A stretch of DNA of 64,000 nucleotides from Mucilaginibacter inviolabilis (GTDB taxonomy: Bacteria; Bacteroidota; Bacteroidia; Sphingobacteriales; Sphingobacteriaceae): the NCBI RefSeq assembly GCF_011089895.1, contig NZ_JAANAT010000001.1, positions 1,364,001 to 1,428,000 of the forward strand, given 5' to 3'. Under the pieces are notes generated by a model. The model searched no databases. It was not told where the DNA came from and saw only the letters and a list, made by a program, of their open reading frames with translations. Numbering within the stretch: the first letter of the stretch is position 1; the number at the start of each line of letters is the position of its first letter. A program made the position numbers and the translations under genes. Of the stretch, positions 27,697 through 36,444 are shown piece after piece.

Positions 27697-27786
27697 GTCA
27701 TCCTGAGGAACGAAGGATCTATTAACGAGCTATACAAGCCGGAAGAAAGGGCGTATAATAGATTCTTCGCTGTCGCTCAGAATGAC
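27697..27786. repeat. GTCATCCTGAG...CTCAGAATGAC palindrome, copy D
   Basis: A 90-bp full copy of the family, in the same orientation as copies A and B, upstream of the GIY-YIG gene. The left half lacks the CGTAG insert seen in copy A, as does copy B. Confidence 0.85.
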
Positions 27787-27856
27787 AAAAGAAGGTAAGA
27801 AAAAGATGTGTAAAAGGATTTGCTTTATCACTCCCCCCTTCAGGGAGCTGGGAGCC

Positions 27857-28129
27857 TTAATCGCAGTTAAGCAACAGGTCGTAGTACTTTTTCATGAGTA
27901 TAGTATCGTAGTTGACCAGGGAGCTGTAAGCTTCGGATACCAGTTCGTTCAGGATAGATGAGCCTAGCTGGCCGCCTCCGTTGGGTATGGAGTCGTAATA
28001 TACAATGAGATCTTTTACCCTGATGATCTCATATAACAACAACTGCACAAGATCGGTCTGTGTTCCCGACTGTATCCCATGCGGATTGTTATTTAGAAAA
28101 TCTAAAGGATCATTAGTAGAAGAAGTCAT
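27857..28129 (-). CDS. Small acidic protein of unknown function
   Basis: A 90-residue protein that I do not recognise. I chose the ATG at 28129 over the TTG at 28141 because it is preceded by the purine-rich GAGAGAAAAC. It appears mostly helical, with 'LDFLNNNPHGI' near the start and two Cys-free helices. It ends in 'KKYYDLLLNCD'. There is no membrane segment or signal peptide. It lies between the repeat cluster and the pnp terminators, with no functional context. Confidence 0.6.
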   Translation of the reverse strand: MTSSTNDPLDFLNNNPHGIQSGTQTDLVQLLLYEIIRVKDLIVYYDSIPNGGGQLGSSILNELVSEAYSSLVNYDTILMKKYYDLLLNCD

Positions 28130-28200
28130 GTTTTCTCTCAAGCAGGATCGGACTTTATGGTTTTGTCAAACTATCTCTCAATTTTACTAAAGTTCAAATA

Positions 28201-28251
28201 AGCCTGTTTTGTTTTAATTTTTTTTCAAAAAAAACATTCACAAAACAGGCT
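28201..28251. terminator. Second hairpin downstream of pnp
   Basis: The perfect 11-bp arms AGCCTGTTTTG (28201-28211) and CAAAACAGGCT (28241-28251) enclose an A/T-rich loop. With the hairpin at 28258-28282 it makes a tandem stop for the minus-strand pnp transcript. Confidence 0.6.
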
Positions 28252-28257
28252 AAATAA

Positions 28258-28282
28258 CAAAACCCTCGTTACGAGGGTTTTG
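28258..28282 (-). terminator. Terminator of pnp
   Basis: Perfect arms CAAAACCCTCGT and ACGAGGGTTTTG around a single-base centre, 18 bp after the pnp stop. In the minus direction they run into TTTTGTTATTT. Confidence 0.88.
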
Positions 28283-28300
28283 TATACTAAAATTCAATAA

Positions 28301-30433
28301 TTAATTGGCTTTAGGCGCTTCTGGTTTTGGTAATAAAACTTTTCTTGAAAGTTTTAATTTACCTTGCTTATCTACATCAAGCAATTTAACCCTTACCTCG
28401 TCGCCAATCTGGAATATACCATCCATCGTTTCGATACGGCGGTGATCAATTTCAGAAATGTGCAACAGACCATCTTTACCAGGCATAATTTCAACAAATG
28501 CACCAAATGGCATAATTGATTTTACTTTACCTTCATATATCTCGCCTACTTCTGGTTTTGAAGCAATAGCGCGGATACGTGACAGAGCGGCATCGATAGA
28601 AGCCTTGTTATCGGCAAATACCTGAACAATACCCTGGTTGTCTTTTTCTTCGATAGAAATGGTTGCACCTGTTTCGCGCTGCATTTCCTGGATGATTTTA
28701 CCACCGGGCCCGATAACTGCACCAATAAATTCTTTGTCGATTTTAATGGTAACAATACGCGGAGCGTGTGGTTTGTAATCTTCACGTGGCTGAGTAATGG
28801 TTTTAGCCATTTCGCCAAGGATATGTAAACGACCATCTTTAGCCTGGTTTAAAGCGTTGGTTAACACTTCGTATGAAAGGCCATTGATCTTTAAGTCCAT
28901 CTGTACAGCAACGATACCATTTTTGGTGCCGGTTACTTTAAAGTCCATATCACCTAAGTGGTCTTCATCACCCAAAATATCAGAAAGGATAGCATATTTA
29001 GTACCCATTTCGTTGGTGATCAATCCCATCGCGATACCAGATACAGGCTCTTTAATTTTCACACCGGCATCCATCAGCGCCAATGTACCGGCACAAACTG
29101 TTGCCATTGACGACGAACCATTTGACTCCAGGATATCAGATACGATACGGATAGTGTATGGGTTTTCGTCTTCAGAAGGCAATACTTGTTTTAATGAACG
29201 CATAGCCAGGTTACCGTGACCAATTTCGCGGCGACCAGCACCACGGTTAGGACGAACCTCACCGGTTGAGAAGCCTGGGAAATTGTAGTGTAACAGGAAT
29301 TTCTGGTAACCGTTAATGAACGCACCATCAATCATTTGCTCATCATCTTTAGCACCCAGGGTAACGGTGGTTAATGATTGGGTTTCGCCACGGGTAAATA
29401 CAGCCGAACCGTGAGCAGATGGTAAATAACCAACTTCGCTCCATATCGGGCGGATCTGGGTAGTTGTACGACCGTCTAAACGTTTACCTTCGTCTAATAC
29501 CAGATTACGGATAGCATCATACTCTACATCATGATAATATTTTTTAGCCAGGAACTTGGTCACGTCATCTATCTCACCTAAGGTTTCGATATACGCGTCA
29601 CGAACTTCTTTAAATTTAACACCACGCTCGTCTTTTGCAGATGCAGAAGAAGCGATAGCGTAAACCTGGTCATAAGTAGCAGCGTAGATGGCTTTTTTCA
29701 AGTCTTCGTTGCTGTGCTCGTGGCTGTAAGTACGTTTTACAGTTTTACCAACTTCGGCAGTTAATTCTTTTTGAGCTAAACACTGTAATTTAATAGCAGT
29801 GTGCGCAAATTTGATAGCTTCAACCAATTCGGCTTCCTGAATTTCTTTTGATTCACCTTCAACCATGTTGATGTCATGCTCAGAACCTGCAACGATGAAT
29901 TCTAAAGTCGCGTTTTCCAGCTGGCTCAGGGTTGGGTTAATTACTAACTGGCCATCAATTTTAGCTACACGAACTTCAGAGATAGGGCCATTGAAAGGGA
30001 TATCAGAAACAGATAAAGCTGCTGATGCTGCCAAACCAGCTAATGCATCGGGCATAATATCTTTATCAGCAGATATTAAAGTGATCATCACTTGGGTATC
30101 CGCATGATAATCTTCGGGGAACAATGGACGCAAAGCACGGTCAACCAAACGGGAGATCAAAACCTCATAGTCTGATAAACGAGCCTCACGGCGTAAAAAA
30201 CCACCTGGTATACGACCAGTGGCAGCGTATTTTTCCTGGTAATCAACAGAAAGGGGTAAAAAATCAACTCCCTCTTTCGCTTCCGGTGATGATACTACAG
30301 TAGCTAATAACATGGTATCACCCATTTTAATTACTACCGAGCCATCGGCTTGTTTGGCCAGTTTTCCGGTTTCGATCTCAATGGTGCGGCCGTCACCTAA
30401 ATCAATAACCTTTTTAATTACGTTTAAACTCAT
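28301..30433 (-). CDS. pnp: Polynucleotide phosphorylase
   Basis: 3'-5' phosphorolytic exoribonuclease and RNA polymerase of the degradosome type, 710 residues. Two RNase PH domains are present ('[16 protein letters not shown]' and, in the second, '[12 protein letters not shown]'). The KH domain has the '[15 protein letters not shown]' loop (about 570), and the S1 domain ends '[14 protein letters not shown]'. It lies downstream of rpsO on the same strand, the gene order widely seen in bacteria. Here a strong terminator sits between the two, so read-through or a separate promoter is needed. Confidence 0.97.
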   Translation of the reverse strand: MSLNVIKKVIDLGDGRTIEIETGKLAKQADGSVVIKMGDTMLLATVVSSPEAKEGVDFLPLSVDYQEKYAATGRIPGGFLRREARLSDYEVLISRLVDRALRPLFPEDYHADTQVMITLISADKDIMPDALAGLAASAALSVSDIPFNGPISEVRVAKIDGQLVINPTLSQLENATLEFIVAGSEHDINMVEGESKEIQEAELVEAIKFAHTAIKLQCLAQKELTAEVGKTVKRTYSHEHSNEDLKKAIYAATYDQVYAIASSASAKDERGVKFKEVRDAYIETLGEIDDVTKFLAKKYYHDVEYDAIRNLVLDEGKRLDGRTTTQIRPIWSEVGYLPSAHGSAVFTRGETQSLTTVTLGAKDDEQMIDGAFINGYQKFLLHYNFPGFSTGEVRPNRGAGRREIGHGNLAMRSLKQVLPSEDENPYTIRIVSDILESNGSSSMATVCAGTLALMDAGVKIKEPVSGIAMGLITNEMGTKYAILSDILGDEDHLGDMDFKVTGTKNGIVAVQMDLKINGLSYEVLTNALNQAKDGRLHILGEMAKTITQPREDYKPHAPRIVTIKIDKEFIGAVIGPGGKIIQEMQRETGATISIEEKDNQGIVQVFADNKASIDAALSRIRAIASKPEVGEIYEGKVKSIMPFGAFVEIMPGKDGLLHISEIDHRRIETMDGIFQIGDEVRVKLLDVDKQGKLKLSRKVLLPKPEAPKAN

Positions 30434-30510
30434 CTTGTTTTTGTTGTGATGCGCTTTTCATCTTTCGGAACGCATCGGTTTTTATGTGTGTATAATATTT
30501 GTTCAAAAGT

Positions 30511-30545
30511 AAAAAAGCCATCCGAATATTACGGACGGCTTTTTA
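30511..30545 (-). terminator. Terminator between rpsO and pnp
   Basis: The stem AAAAAGCC.TCCG/CGGACGGCTTTTT with a 7-nt loop runs into a T-run in the minus direction. It starts 18 bp after the rpsO stop and would limit co-transcription with pnp. Confidence 0.88.
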
Positions 30546-30562
30546 TGAAAAACTTGAAAAAC

Positions 30563-30841
30563 TTATTTGATGATATCCCTAAGCTGTAACGCTTTGATGA
30601 TAGCACGATACCTTTCAATATCCTTATTGTAAAGGTATGCCAGCAATGCACGGCGTTTACCTACCAATTTTTGAAGTGATAATTGAGTAGAGAAGTCTTT
30701 TTTGTTATTTTTTAAGTGCCCGGTTAAGTGAGCAATACGGGTGGTGAATAAGGCTACCTGTCCTTCTGCAGAACCTGTGTCTGTAGCTGATTTACCGTGT
30801 TTTGCAAAGATCTCTGCCTTTGCTTCTTTACCTAAATACAT
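30563..30841 (-). CDS. rpsO: 30S ribosomal protein S15
   Basis: Primary rRNA-binding protein of the 30S central domain. I place the start at the ATG at 30841, giving 'MYLGKEAKAEIFAKHG' and 92 residues, close to the usual 89. The longer frame upstream starts from a non-standard position. The S15 signature 'TGSAEGQVALFTTRIAHLTGHL' and the C-terminal 'RRALLAYLYNKDIERY' are clear. It is followed by a terminator and then pnp. Confidence 0.96.
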   Translation of the reverse strand: MYLGKEAKAEIFAKHGKSATDTGSAEGQVALFTTRIAHLTGHLKNNKKDFSTQLSLQKLVGKRRALLAYLYNKDIERYRAIIKALQLRDIIK

Positions 30842-30886
30842 TACTTGAATAATATTAAAGCGTGAATGATTAATTAATTGTGGGTG

Positions 30887-30894
30887 CAAAGATA
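30887..30894 (-). promoter_or_regulatory. Candidate -7 box of rpsO
   Basis: TATCTTTG on the minus strand fits the Bacteroidota TAnnTTTG -7 consensus and lies 45 bp upstream of the rpsO start. The TTTG words upstream are spaced either 11 or 25 nt away, not the ideal 19-21, so the -33 box is uncertain. Confidence 0.5.
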
Positions 30895-30911
30895 GGTATT
30901 TAATTCAAAAG

Positions 30912-30980
30912 TAAAAATTCAAAAATCAAAAGGCTGCCTTTATATTTTTCCGGGTAAAGCTTTTGATTTTTGAATTTTAA
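30912..30980. repeat. Word palindrome 5: TTCAAAAATCAAAAG inverted repeat
   Basis: The arms 30912-30932 and 30960-30980 pair at 20 of 21 positions and are built of AAATTCAAAAATCAAAAG words. It lies directly upstream of the candidate rpsO -7 box, so the hairpin overlaps the region where the -33 box should be. Confidence 0.82.
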
Positions 30981-30984
30981 CTTA

Positions 30985-31075
30985 CCAAGTACGTTGCCTT
31001 CGGCCCGGGCTTTCCGCTCATACGCCTGCAGGCCTTAGGCGTCAGGCCGGTATCCGCTACAATCCCTAACGCAAG
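30985..31075. repeat. GC-rich palindromic block
   Basis: A 90-bp block much richer in G and C than its surroundings, with short nested palindromes (CCTGCAGG, GCCTTAGGCGTCAGGC, GGCCCGGGC). It is non-coding. It looks like a fragment of a dispersed palindromic repeat of a further type, but no second copy is in the window. Confidence 0.45.
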
Positions 31076-31091
31076 AGAATATGCCCCTTTG

Positions 31092-32045
31092 TCAGATCAA
31101 ATAGTCGCCAGCCTTACCGTATTTTTCTAATTGCCTGATGCCAGTGCTCGAAATATGTTCAAATTCCATATCGCAAAAGATAGCTGCTACGCTTATGTTT
31201 TTACCGCTCAGCTCCTGCATATACCGGTATTGGTTAAGCTCATATTGTAGATCAGATCCATTTCGCAGTCCGCGTATAATGGTAACATCATAACCCAGGC
31301 TATCTGTAAAATCGGTGAGTAAACCTTCGTAGGTGGCTTGCTGCCTGTATTTTAAAACATCGGGCAGATCATAGGTTGATTTTTCCTTACCCGGGTTAAT
31401 ACCACGGGCAATGATCACTTTGTCAAATATCTGCTCGGCCTTTTGCAGGATGTTATAATGCCCTTTGTGAAAAGGATTAAAACTGCCGGGATAAACGGCG
31501 ATACGGGGCTGACGGTTGTTCACATAATCGATCAGGTAACTCAAGGCCGGGTTATTGACCATGGCTTGCAGGTTCTGTAGTACCTCTACCCTTTTTTGCC
31601 GATAAATGACATGATCAACAAATTGAAATTCTTTAAATATCTGTTGCTCATAAACCAGCAACTTGTCAAATGATTGATGGAGGATATTCAGATCAACGTC
31701 GCAAAATATGCGCGACAGTTCTGTTTTGGGTTGATGGGACTTAGTATCCAGTATAATCTGGGTTACTTCATCTTTTAGTGCCTGATCACCGGCAAATACC
31801 TCGTTAAAATAAGCTGCGGAATCCTCCTCGTTGGTTGCCGAGCGAGGATCGTAAATAATATCATGAAACACCGTGGCCAACAGCAAAATATCATTATCGC
31901 CAAGACCCTTGAGTTCCAACTGATTGTAAATATCATCCAAATGTTCCAATGTATGATAAAACCGGTGCGGCTCCTGATAGTGTTTTAATATATCTTTGCC
32001 AAGCCCCAGGCTAAGCAGTTTGTCTGTTTTATCTGTAATTTTCAT
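31092..32045 (-). CDS. HD-domain phosphohydrolase fused to CoaD-like adenylyltransferase
   Basis: Two enzymes in one 317-residue chain. Residues 1-175 are an HD-type domain ('HTLEHLDDIY' with His31/His35, 'TVFHDIIYDP' with His61-Asp62, 'FCDVDLNIL' with Asp116/118). Residues 180-317 are a nucleotidyltransferase with 'AVYPGSFNPFHKGHYNIL' (HxGH at 193-196), 'IIRGLRNGSDLQYELNQYRY' and 'EHISSTGIR', all as in pantetheine-phosphate adenylyltransferase (CoaD). The C-terminal half would make dephospho-CoA from phosphopantetheine and ATP. The role of the HD half is unknown. The start is the ATG at 32045; the 3-codon extension uses TTG. CoaD normally stands alone at about 155-165 residues. Confidence 0.85.
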   Translation of the reverse strand: MKITDKTDKLLSLGLGKDILKHYQEPHRFYHTLEHLDDIYNQLELKGLGDNDILLLATVFHDIIYDPRSATNEEDSAAYFNEVFAGDQALKDEVTQIILDTKSHQPKTELSRIFCDVDLNILHQSFDKLLVYEQQIFKEFQFVDHVIYRQKRVEVLQNLQAMVNNPALSYLIDYVNNRQPRIAVYPGSFNPFHKGHYNILQKAEQIFDKVIIARGINPGKEKSTYDLPDVLKYRQQATYEGLLTDFTDSLGYDVTIIRGLRNGSDLQYELNQYRYMQELSGKNISVAAIFCDMEFEHISSTGIRQLEKYGKAGDYLI

Positions 32046-32094
32046 TGTGCGCAAATGATGGGTAATTTTACAAACAAATAATCAATAATTAAAA

Positions 32095-32514
32095 ATGAGC
32101 CAAGCCCAATACAGCACCTTTGAAACCGAACTCCGTGTACGCCCCGACGATATCGACATGTTTCAACATGTGCATAACAGCAAATACTTTGATTATGTGC
32201 TGGCTGCCCGGTACGATCAGATGGAACGCTGCTATGGTATGGCCATGGAAAAATTCATGGAACGCGGCTTTGGTTGGGTAATACGCATTGCCCATGTGGA
32301 TTATAAACGCCCCCTGGCTATGGGTGACTATTTTGTGGTAAAAACAGGCATCGAATCCATTAACGAAAAAGGCTGCCGGGTACAATTCAGCATCACCAAT
32401 AAAGGCACCGGTAAAATAAGCTGCGACGGCTATTTTGATTATGTGATGATCGATATGGCTACCGGTAGAGGAGCCAAGATCCCGCAGGATGTGATTGAAC
32501 ACTATTTGATATAA
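32095..32514 (+). CDS. Acyl-CoA thioesterase, hotdog fold (4HBT type)
   Basis: Thioesterase of 139 residues with the 4-hydroxybenzoyl-CoA thioesterase-type signature 'RPDDIDMFQHVHNSKYFDYV' (catalytic Asp). It would hydrolyse an acyl-CoA in the cytoplasm, and the acyl chain is not predictable. It is divergent from the HD-CoaD gene by 49 bp, which suggests but does not show a link to CoA metabolism. It converges with the membrane protein gene, leaving only 8 bp. Confidence 0.88.
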   Translation: MSQAQYSTFETELRVRPDDIDMFQHVHNSKYFDYVLAARYDQMERCYGMAMEKFMERGFGWVIRIAHVDYKRPLAMGDYFVVKTGIESINEKGCRVQFSITNKGTGKISCDGYFDYVMIDMATGRGAKIPQDVIEHYLI

Positions 32515-32522
32515 GTTTAATG

Positions 32523-33635
32523 TCAAACCTTCTCGCTTACGACTCCTTCATGCTTATAATAGTTATTGTAGAAAAACAGGTAAGCTGTAATCAGGTTCAG
32601 CGGTATCAGCAGCCAAAGTAAGTGGAACATAATTATCCAAAACAGTACTATAAATAATCCGAGGATCCATTGCAGGTACTTATCCATATTTAGCCCAAAC
32701 CAGTATAGCAGGCTATGAAATAACATGGCTATGCTTAACCCGGCCAGCAATAACTCAACCGCCATTAACGGGCGAAACCTGCAGAAAAGCCAAACACTTT
32801 CGGGCAGCAATAAAAAGAAATAAACCCCGCTAAAATTTAAGAATAATTTGAATCGGCCAATCGGTAAATTACGTGTAAAGCTTAGCTTAGTTTCCTCAAA
32901 ACGGCGCTCTTCAAATATCAGCACCACATGAGCCGTGATTACAGCCAATATGGCTATGCCCGCCACTCTTATATCAGTACTTACATCGGCAAACAAATAA
33001 AATACCCCGCTAATAATAAGCCATGACAAGCCCTTAGTGATAAAGTATGGTACTTTTTTATCGTCAAATATGTGATACACGTACAAGCTGAAATAAGGTT
33101 TGCGCCATTTGCTGCTCCATCTGAGTAAAAGCGATTGTTTACTACCATCAATCAGTCCATTTATTAAACGTGCATATATCAAGGCACTACACCAGATCAT
33201 AGCCGTTAAAAACAATACGATTACCACTGGCAGTATATAAAAATGATGCGCCATCCCTACCCCAACGGCCAGCAAGGCGTAAATAATAACAGGCGCTAAA
33301 ATGGCAGCCTGTGTATAACACCAACTTTTATGTTGTTCAGCAGGGCTCAGTGCAGTACTGCTGTAAAACAGAAATTGTTTATCTGGTGCAAAAAGTTGTG
33401 TACCTACATAATGCCAGCTTTTGAAAATATAGATAAGCCAACCTCCTATCACTAAAGCCAGCATAACCGGGCTACTGGTCATGGCCAACATTAAGGATTC
33501 GTGATAACTGATCAGCATATTGCCGGGTACCGTACCCACCATAATAAAAAACACAAAAAACAATATCCCTGCATGTACCTGGTAAAAGCCGCCGGCAAAT
33601 ATTTTGAGCAATACTTTGGTCAATGGCTGCTGCAT
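32523..33635 (-). CDS. ABC transporter membrane subunit (putative)
   Basis: A 370-residue integral membrane protein with about ten hydrophobic segments, no signal peptide and no recognised domain. The start codon overlaps the stop of the ABC ATPase gene (TGATG), so the two are translationally coupled. It is the likely permease partner of that ATPase. The pair resembles ABC-2-type export systems of unknown cargo. It converges with the thioesterase gene. Confidence 0.7.
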   Translation of the reverse strand: MQQPLTKVLLKIFAGGFYQVHAGILFFVFFIMVGTVPGNMLISYHESLMLAMTSSPVMLALVIGGWLIYIFKSWHYVGTQLFAPDKQFLFYSSTALSPAEQHKSWCYTQAAILAPVIIYALLAVGVGMAHHFYILPVVIVLFLTAMIWCSALIYARLINGLIDGSKQSLLLRWSSKWRKPYFSLYVYHIFDDKKVPYFITKGLSWLIISGVFYLFADVSTDIRVAGIAILAVITAHVVLIFEERRFEETKLSFTRNLPIGRFKLFLNFSGVYFFLLLPESVWLFCRFRPLMAVELLLAGLSIAMLFHSLLYWFGLNMDKYLQWILGLFIVLFWIIMFHLLWLLIPLNLITAYLFFYNNYYKHEGVVSEKV

Positions 33636-34270
33636 CAGGCAATAAATTTGAGGGTTTGGTTTTCGACCAGTAATTCGTGCGCTATGGGTAGTTCGGCATG
33701 CTCCAGCGCCTGGTGCGATGATAGCAGGAAACTTGTACCATCCTGATTGTAACGTTCGGCTATCCAGCTATTCAATACTTTTAAAGATGCGGTATCGATG
33801 GTGATCAGCGGTTCATCTAGTAGAATCAGTTTTGGTTTTCCCATAAAAGCCAGTACCAGCGATAGCTTTTTGAGCATTCCGCTGGAGTACGTACCAACCG
33901 GTCGGTTTATATAAGCCTGCATTTGCATGGTATCGATGTAATGCTGCTCCTGCCCTGCCGGCGCGTCTTTGGCTTGTGCAAACAGGGCGATCATTTCCTT
34001 ACCCGTTAAAAACTCCGGGAATATGGGCTCTGCTTCGGCAAAGTTTACCTGTTTCCGGTACTCCACGGGTTGCTTTTTGATGCTGATACTGTTGTCCAGC
34101 AAAATATCGCCCTCAAAAGATAATATACCGGCTATGGATTTGAGTAAGGTACTTTTGCCCGAACCGTTTACACCCTTTATCCAGTAAATACCCGGCTCGA
34201 TGACGAGTTCATCAACCTTCAGTGCAGGAAAACCTCCATATAGTTTTTTGAAATTTTGGAACTTTAACAT
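33635..34270 (-). CDS. ABC transporter ATP-binding protein
   Basis: ATPase subunit of 211 residues. Walker A is 'GVNGSGKSTLLKS', the signature is 'GTYSSGMLKKLSLVLAF' and Walker B is 'LILLDEPLIT'. The signature reads SSGM rather than the canonical LSGGQ, a common variant in ABC-2 and gliding or heme-export type ATPases. It is coupled by a 1-base overlap to the membrane protein downstream and preceded by a terminator that isolates it from ddl. Confidence 0.9.
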   Translation of the reverse strand: MLKFQNFKKLYGGFPALKVDELVIEPGIYWIKGVNGSGKSTLLKSIAGILSFEGDILLDNSISIKKQPVEYRKQVNFAEAEPIFPEFLTGKEMIALFAQAKDAPAGQEQHYIDTMQMQAYINRPVGTYSSGMLKKLSLVLAFMGKPKLILLDEPLITIDTASLKVLNSWIAERYNQDGTSFLLSSHQALEHAELPIAHELLVENQTLKFIA

Positions 34271-34304
34271 TGATGGTTGGATAATAAAAGAGAGACCATT
34301 GTTA

Positions 34305-34332
34305 CAAAAAAGAGACGCTAATATGCGTCTCT
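34305..34332 (-). terminator. Terminator of ddl
   Basis: The arms AGAGACGC (34311-34318) and GCGTCTCT (34325-34332) run into T6 on the minus strand. It lies 57 bp after the ddl stop and 35 bp before the ABC ATPase start. Confidence 0.88.
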
Positions 34333-34388
34333 ACAATTATTCATTTAAATAGTAAATCCGAAATCGAACATCCCAATTCCGAAATCCC

Positions 34389-35372
34389 TTATATCGCTCC
34401 TTCTATTAAAGCGCTGTAAAACTCACCCAGGTCCATGCCTGCAGCCCTTACCTGTTGCGGAATCAGGCTAGCAGCTGATTGTCCTGGCGTAGTATTTACT
34501 TCGATAAAATAAAAATCGTTTGATCCTTCCAGCAGAATAAAATCTATCCGCACCATGCCTTTGCAATTCAACCGGCTGTATACTTCGGTCACAATACCGG
34601 CTATCCGTTCGTTTTGCTCCGTGGTTAGGTCGGCCGGGGTTACCTCCTCTGTTACACCTGCGGTATATTTGGCTTCATAGTCAAAAAAGTCTTTAGAGGT
34701 AATTATCTCGGTAGCGGGCAAAACGGTTATTTTCCCATGCAGGCGGGCTATACCAATGCTAAATTCCCGCCCTTTAATAAATTCTTCTACCAATATCTGC
34801 TGATCTTCGTGGAAAGCCTTTTTTAATGCATCGGGCAAACCGGCTACATTATAAACCTTGCTCATACCTACGCTGCTGCCGCCGTTATTAGGTTTGATGA
34901 ACAGCGGAAATTTCAGTGTTGCGGCAATAATAGCCACATCATGCATATCCTTTTCAAACAAGCGCATCGAATGAGCAGTATGCAAACCATGTATACCGTT
35001 TACCAGAGTTTTGGTGTAGGCCTTATTCATAGTAATGGCCGATGTAGTGGCATCGCAGGTATTATATGGAATGCCCAGCATATCCAAATAACCCTGTAAC
35101 TTACCATCTTCGCCGGGGGTGCCGTGTATGGTAATAAACGCGAAATCAAATTTTATCTTTTCACCATTCAGTGTGATAGTAAAATCATTTTTGTCTACAT
35201 CAACCAGACCGTTCTCCGATTCATAAAACCATCTGTCGCGCTTAATTAATAAGGTGTATACCTTATATTTTTCGGCAGGTAAAGTGTTCGCTATATTCCT
35301 GGCACTGTTGATAGATACTTCATATTCACCGGTAAAGCCACCGGCCAAAAGGGCTACATTTTTAGTTGTCAT
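34389..35372 (-). CDS. ddl: D-alanine--D-alanine ligase
   Basis: ATP-grasp ligase making D-Ala-D-Ala for peptidoglycan precursors in the cytoplasm, 327 residues. 'VALLAGGFTGEYEVSINSA' is the family opening. 'PLFIKPNNGGSSVGMSKV' binds ATP phosphate, and 'DFYFIEVNTTPGQSAASLIP' carries metal ligands and the closing loop. It is divergent from the PASTA-protein gene cluster that also holds mltG, so both sides of this locus serve the cell wall. It has its own terminator. Confidence 0.96.
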   Translation of the reverse strand: MTTKNVALLAGGFTGEYEVSINSARNIANTLPAEKYKVYTLLIKRDRWFYESENGLVDVDKNDFTITLNGEKIKFDFAFITIHGTPGEDGKLQGYLDMLGIPYNTCDATTSAITMNKAYTKTLVNGIHGLHTAHSMRLFEKDMHDVAIIAATLKFPLFIKPNNGGSSVGMSKVYNVAGLPDALKKAFHEDQQILVEEFIKGREFSIGIARLHGKITVLPATEIITSKDFFDYEAKYTAGVTEEVTPADLTTEQNERIAGIVTEVYSRLNCKGMVRIDFILLEGSNDFYFIEVNTTPGQSAASLIPQQVRAAGMDLGEFYSALIEGAI

Positions 35373-35652
35373 ATTTGTTGTTTTAGGGGAAAACTTAAAA
35401 GACTGTAAGTCTGTTTTAAAAGTATTAAAGGTGATGTAAAGGGCAAAAAATCAGTCAGGGCCGAAATTAAAATCTTTAAATTGAATAATTAAATAATGAA
35501 CCATAAATTTTACAAAAATCATTATATTCCGTGACTGATCATCTGCATCCGTAAGACTTTCGGACTTTACAACCTTCCCTACTTTCGGAGTTTATACATA
35601 GCCAAATCCGAAATTATTACTATGTTTGATGCTTAATTTGAAGCAAATACCA
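35373..35652. other. Divergent region between ddl and the PASTA gene
   Basis: No coding frame is evident. It holds iterated words such as GACTGTAAGTCTG (near 35400) and TAAGACTTTCGGACTTT (near 35550-35595) that form a loose inverted repeat, a decayed example of the word palindromes seen elsewhere. TATGTTTG at 35621-35628 fits the -7 consensus for the PASTA gene. A transcript starting just past it would exclude the in-frame ATG at 35629. Confidence 0.45.
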
Positions 35653-36444
35653 ATGAGCAAATTTGGGGCTTATTTAAAAACAAAATCATTTCGCAATAAC
35701 ATCATTATGGCTATTATTTCGGTAATAGTCATTGTTTTAATAGCTTTTTACAGCCTCGGATACTATACTCACCACGGAGCCGGCATACCTGTACCAAAAC
35801 TCAAGGGATTGCTGATAGATAGAGCCACAGCCACCTTAAAAGAGCAGGGTTTTGATTATAAGATCGACTCCGTTTATGTGCAGGACGTAGCCCCGGGAAC
35901 CATTGTAGAGCAAGACCCTGACGCAGGCACCAACGTAAAGGAAGGCCGCGTTATTTACCTCACCATGGTAACCCTGCAGGCACCTAATATTTCGCTGCCC
36001 GATCTGGAACAAAGCAGTTACCGTGAAGCAGTAGCAACCCTGTCAAACTATGGTTTAAAAATTGGCGATACTACCTATCGCTCAGATATTGCGCGAGATC
36101 GTATCCTGGAAGTTCGTTTTGGTGGTCAGGTGATCAAAGCTGGTACTAAAATACCAAAAGGCTCACGCATTGACCTGGTTTTAGGTGATGGTGAAGGCGC
36201 CAGCGAAGTGGAGATCCCAGAACTGGTTAAACTTGATCTGGATGCAGCGCGTTTTGCCATTAAAGGTGCGGGGCTTACTATAGGTACCATTACCTACCAG
36301 GGAAGCATTACCGACTCAACCAATGTGGTTGTAGTATCACAATATCCTATGAAAACCGATTCGTCCAGTAAGGCCAGCATAGGTACACGCATCAATTTAA
36401 CCGTAACACAAGGCACAAAAGCACCCGATGCCCCAACAAATTAA
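35653..36444 (+). CDS. PASTA domain membrane protein
   Basis: A 263-residue protein with one N-terminal membrane helix (about residues 13-36) and three PASTA repeats facing the periplasm ('GLLIDRATATLKEQGF', 'DLEQSSYREAVATLSNYGL', 'LVKLDLDAARFAIKGAGL'). PASTA domains bind peptidoglycan or beta-lactam-like ligands. There is no kinase or transpeptidase domain here. I placed the start at 35653 (MSKFGAYLKTK) because a TATGTTTG -7-like box at 35621 leaves the earlier ATG outside the transcript. It overlaps the rhodanese gene by 17 bp. Confidence 0.88.
   Translation: MSKFGAYLKTKSFRNNIIMAIISVIVIVLIAFYSLGYYTHHGAGIPVPKLKGLLIDRATATLKEQGFDYKIDSVYVQDVAPGTIVEQDPDAGTNVKEGRVIYLTMVTLQAPNISLPDLEQSSYREAVATLSNYGLKIGDTTYRSDIARDRILEVRFGGQVIKAGTKIPKGSRIDLVLGDGEGASEVEIPELVKLDLDAARFAIKGAGLTIGTITYQGSITDSTNVVVVSQYPMKTDSSSKASIGTRINLTVTQGTKAPDAPTN

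Noticed and set aside
27033-27786. CRISPR-like array from repeated GTCAT units
   Set aside because: Units are 90-bp palindromes with irregular spacing and a gene between them; no short direct repeats with unique spacers and no cas genes.
28797-29219. 140-residue open frame opposite pnp
   Set aside because: Antisense to highly conserved PNPase sequence; codon-constraint artefact.
32089-32526. 145-residue minus-strand frame across the thioesterase gene
   Set aside because: The plus-strand thioesterase carries a clear hotdog-fold motif; the reverse frame has none.
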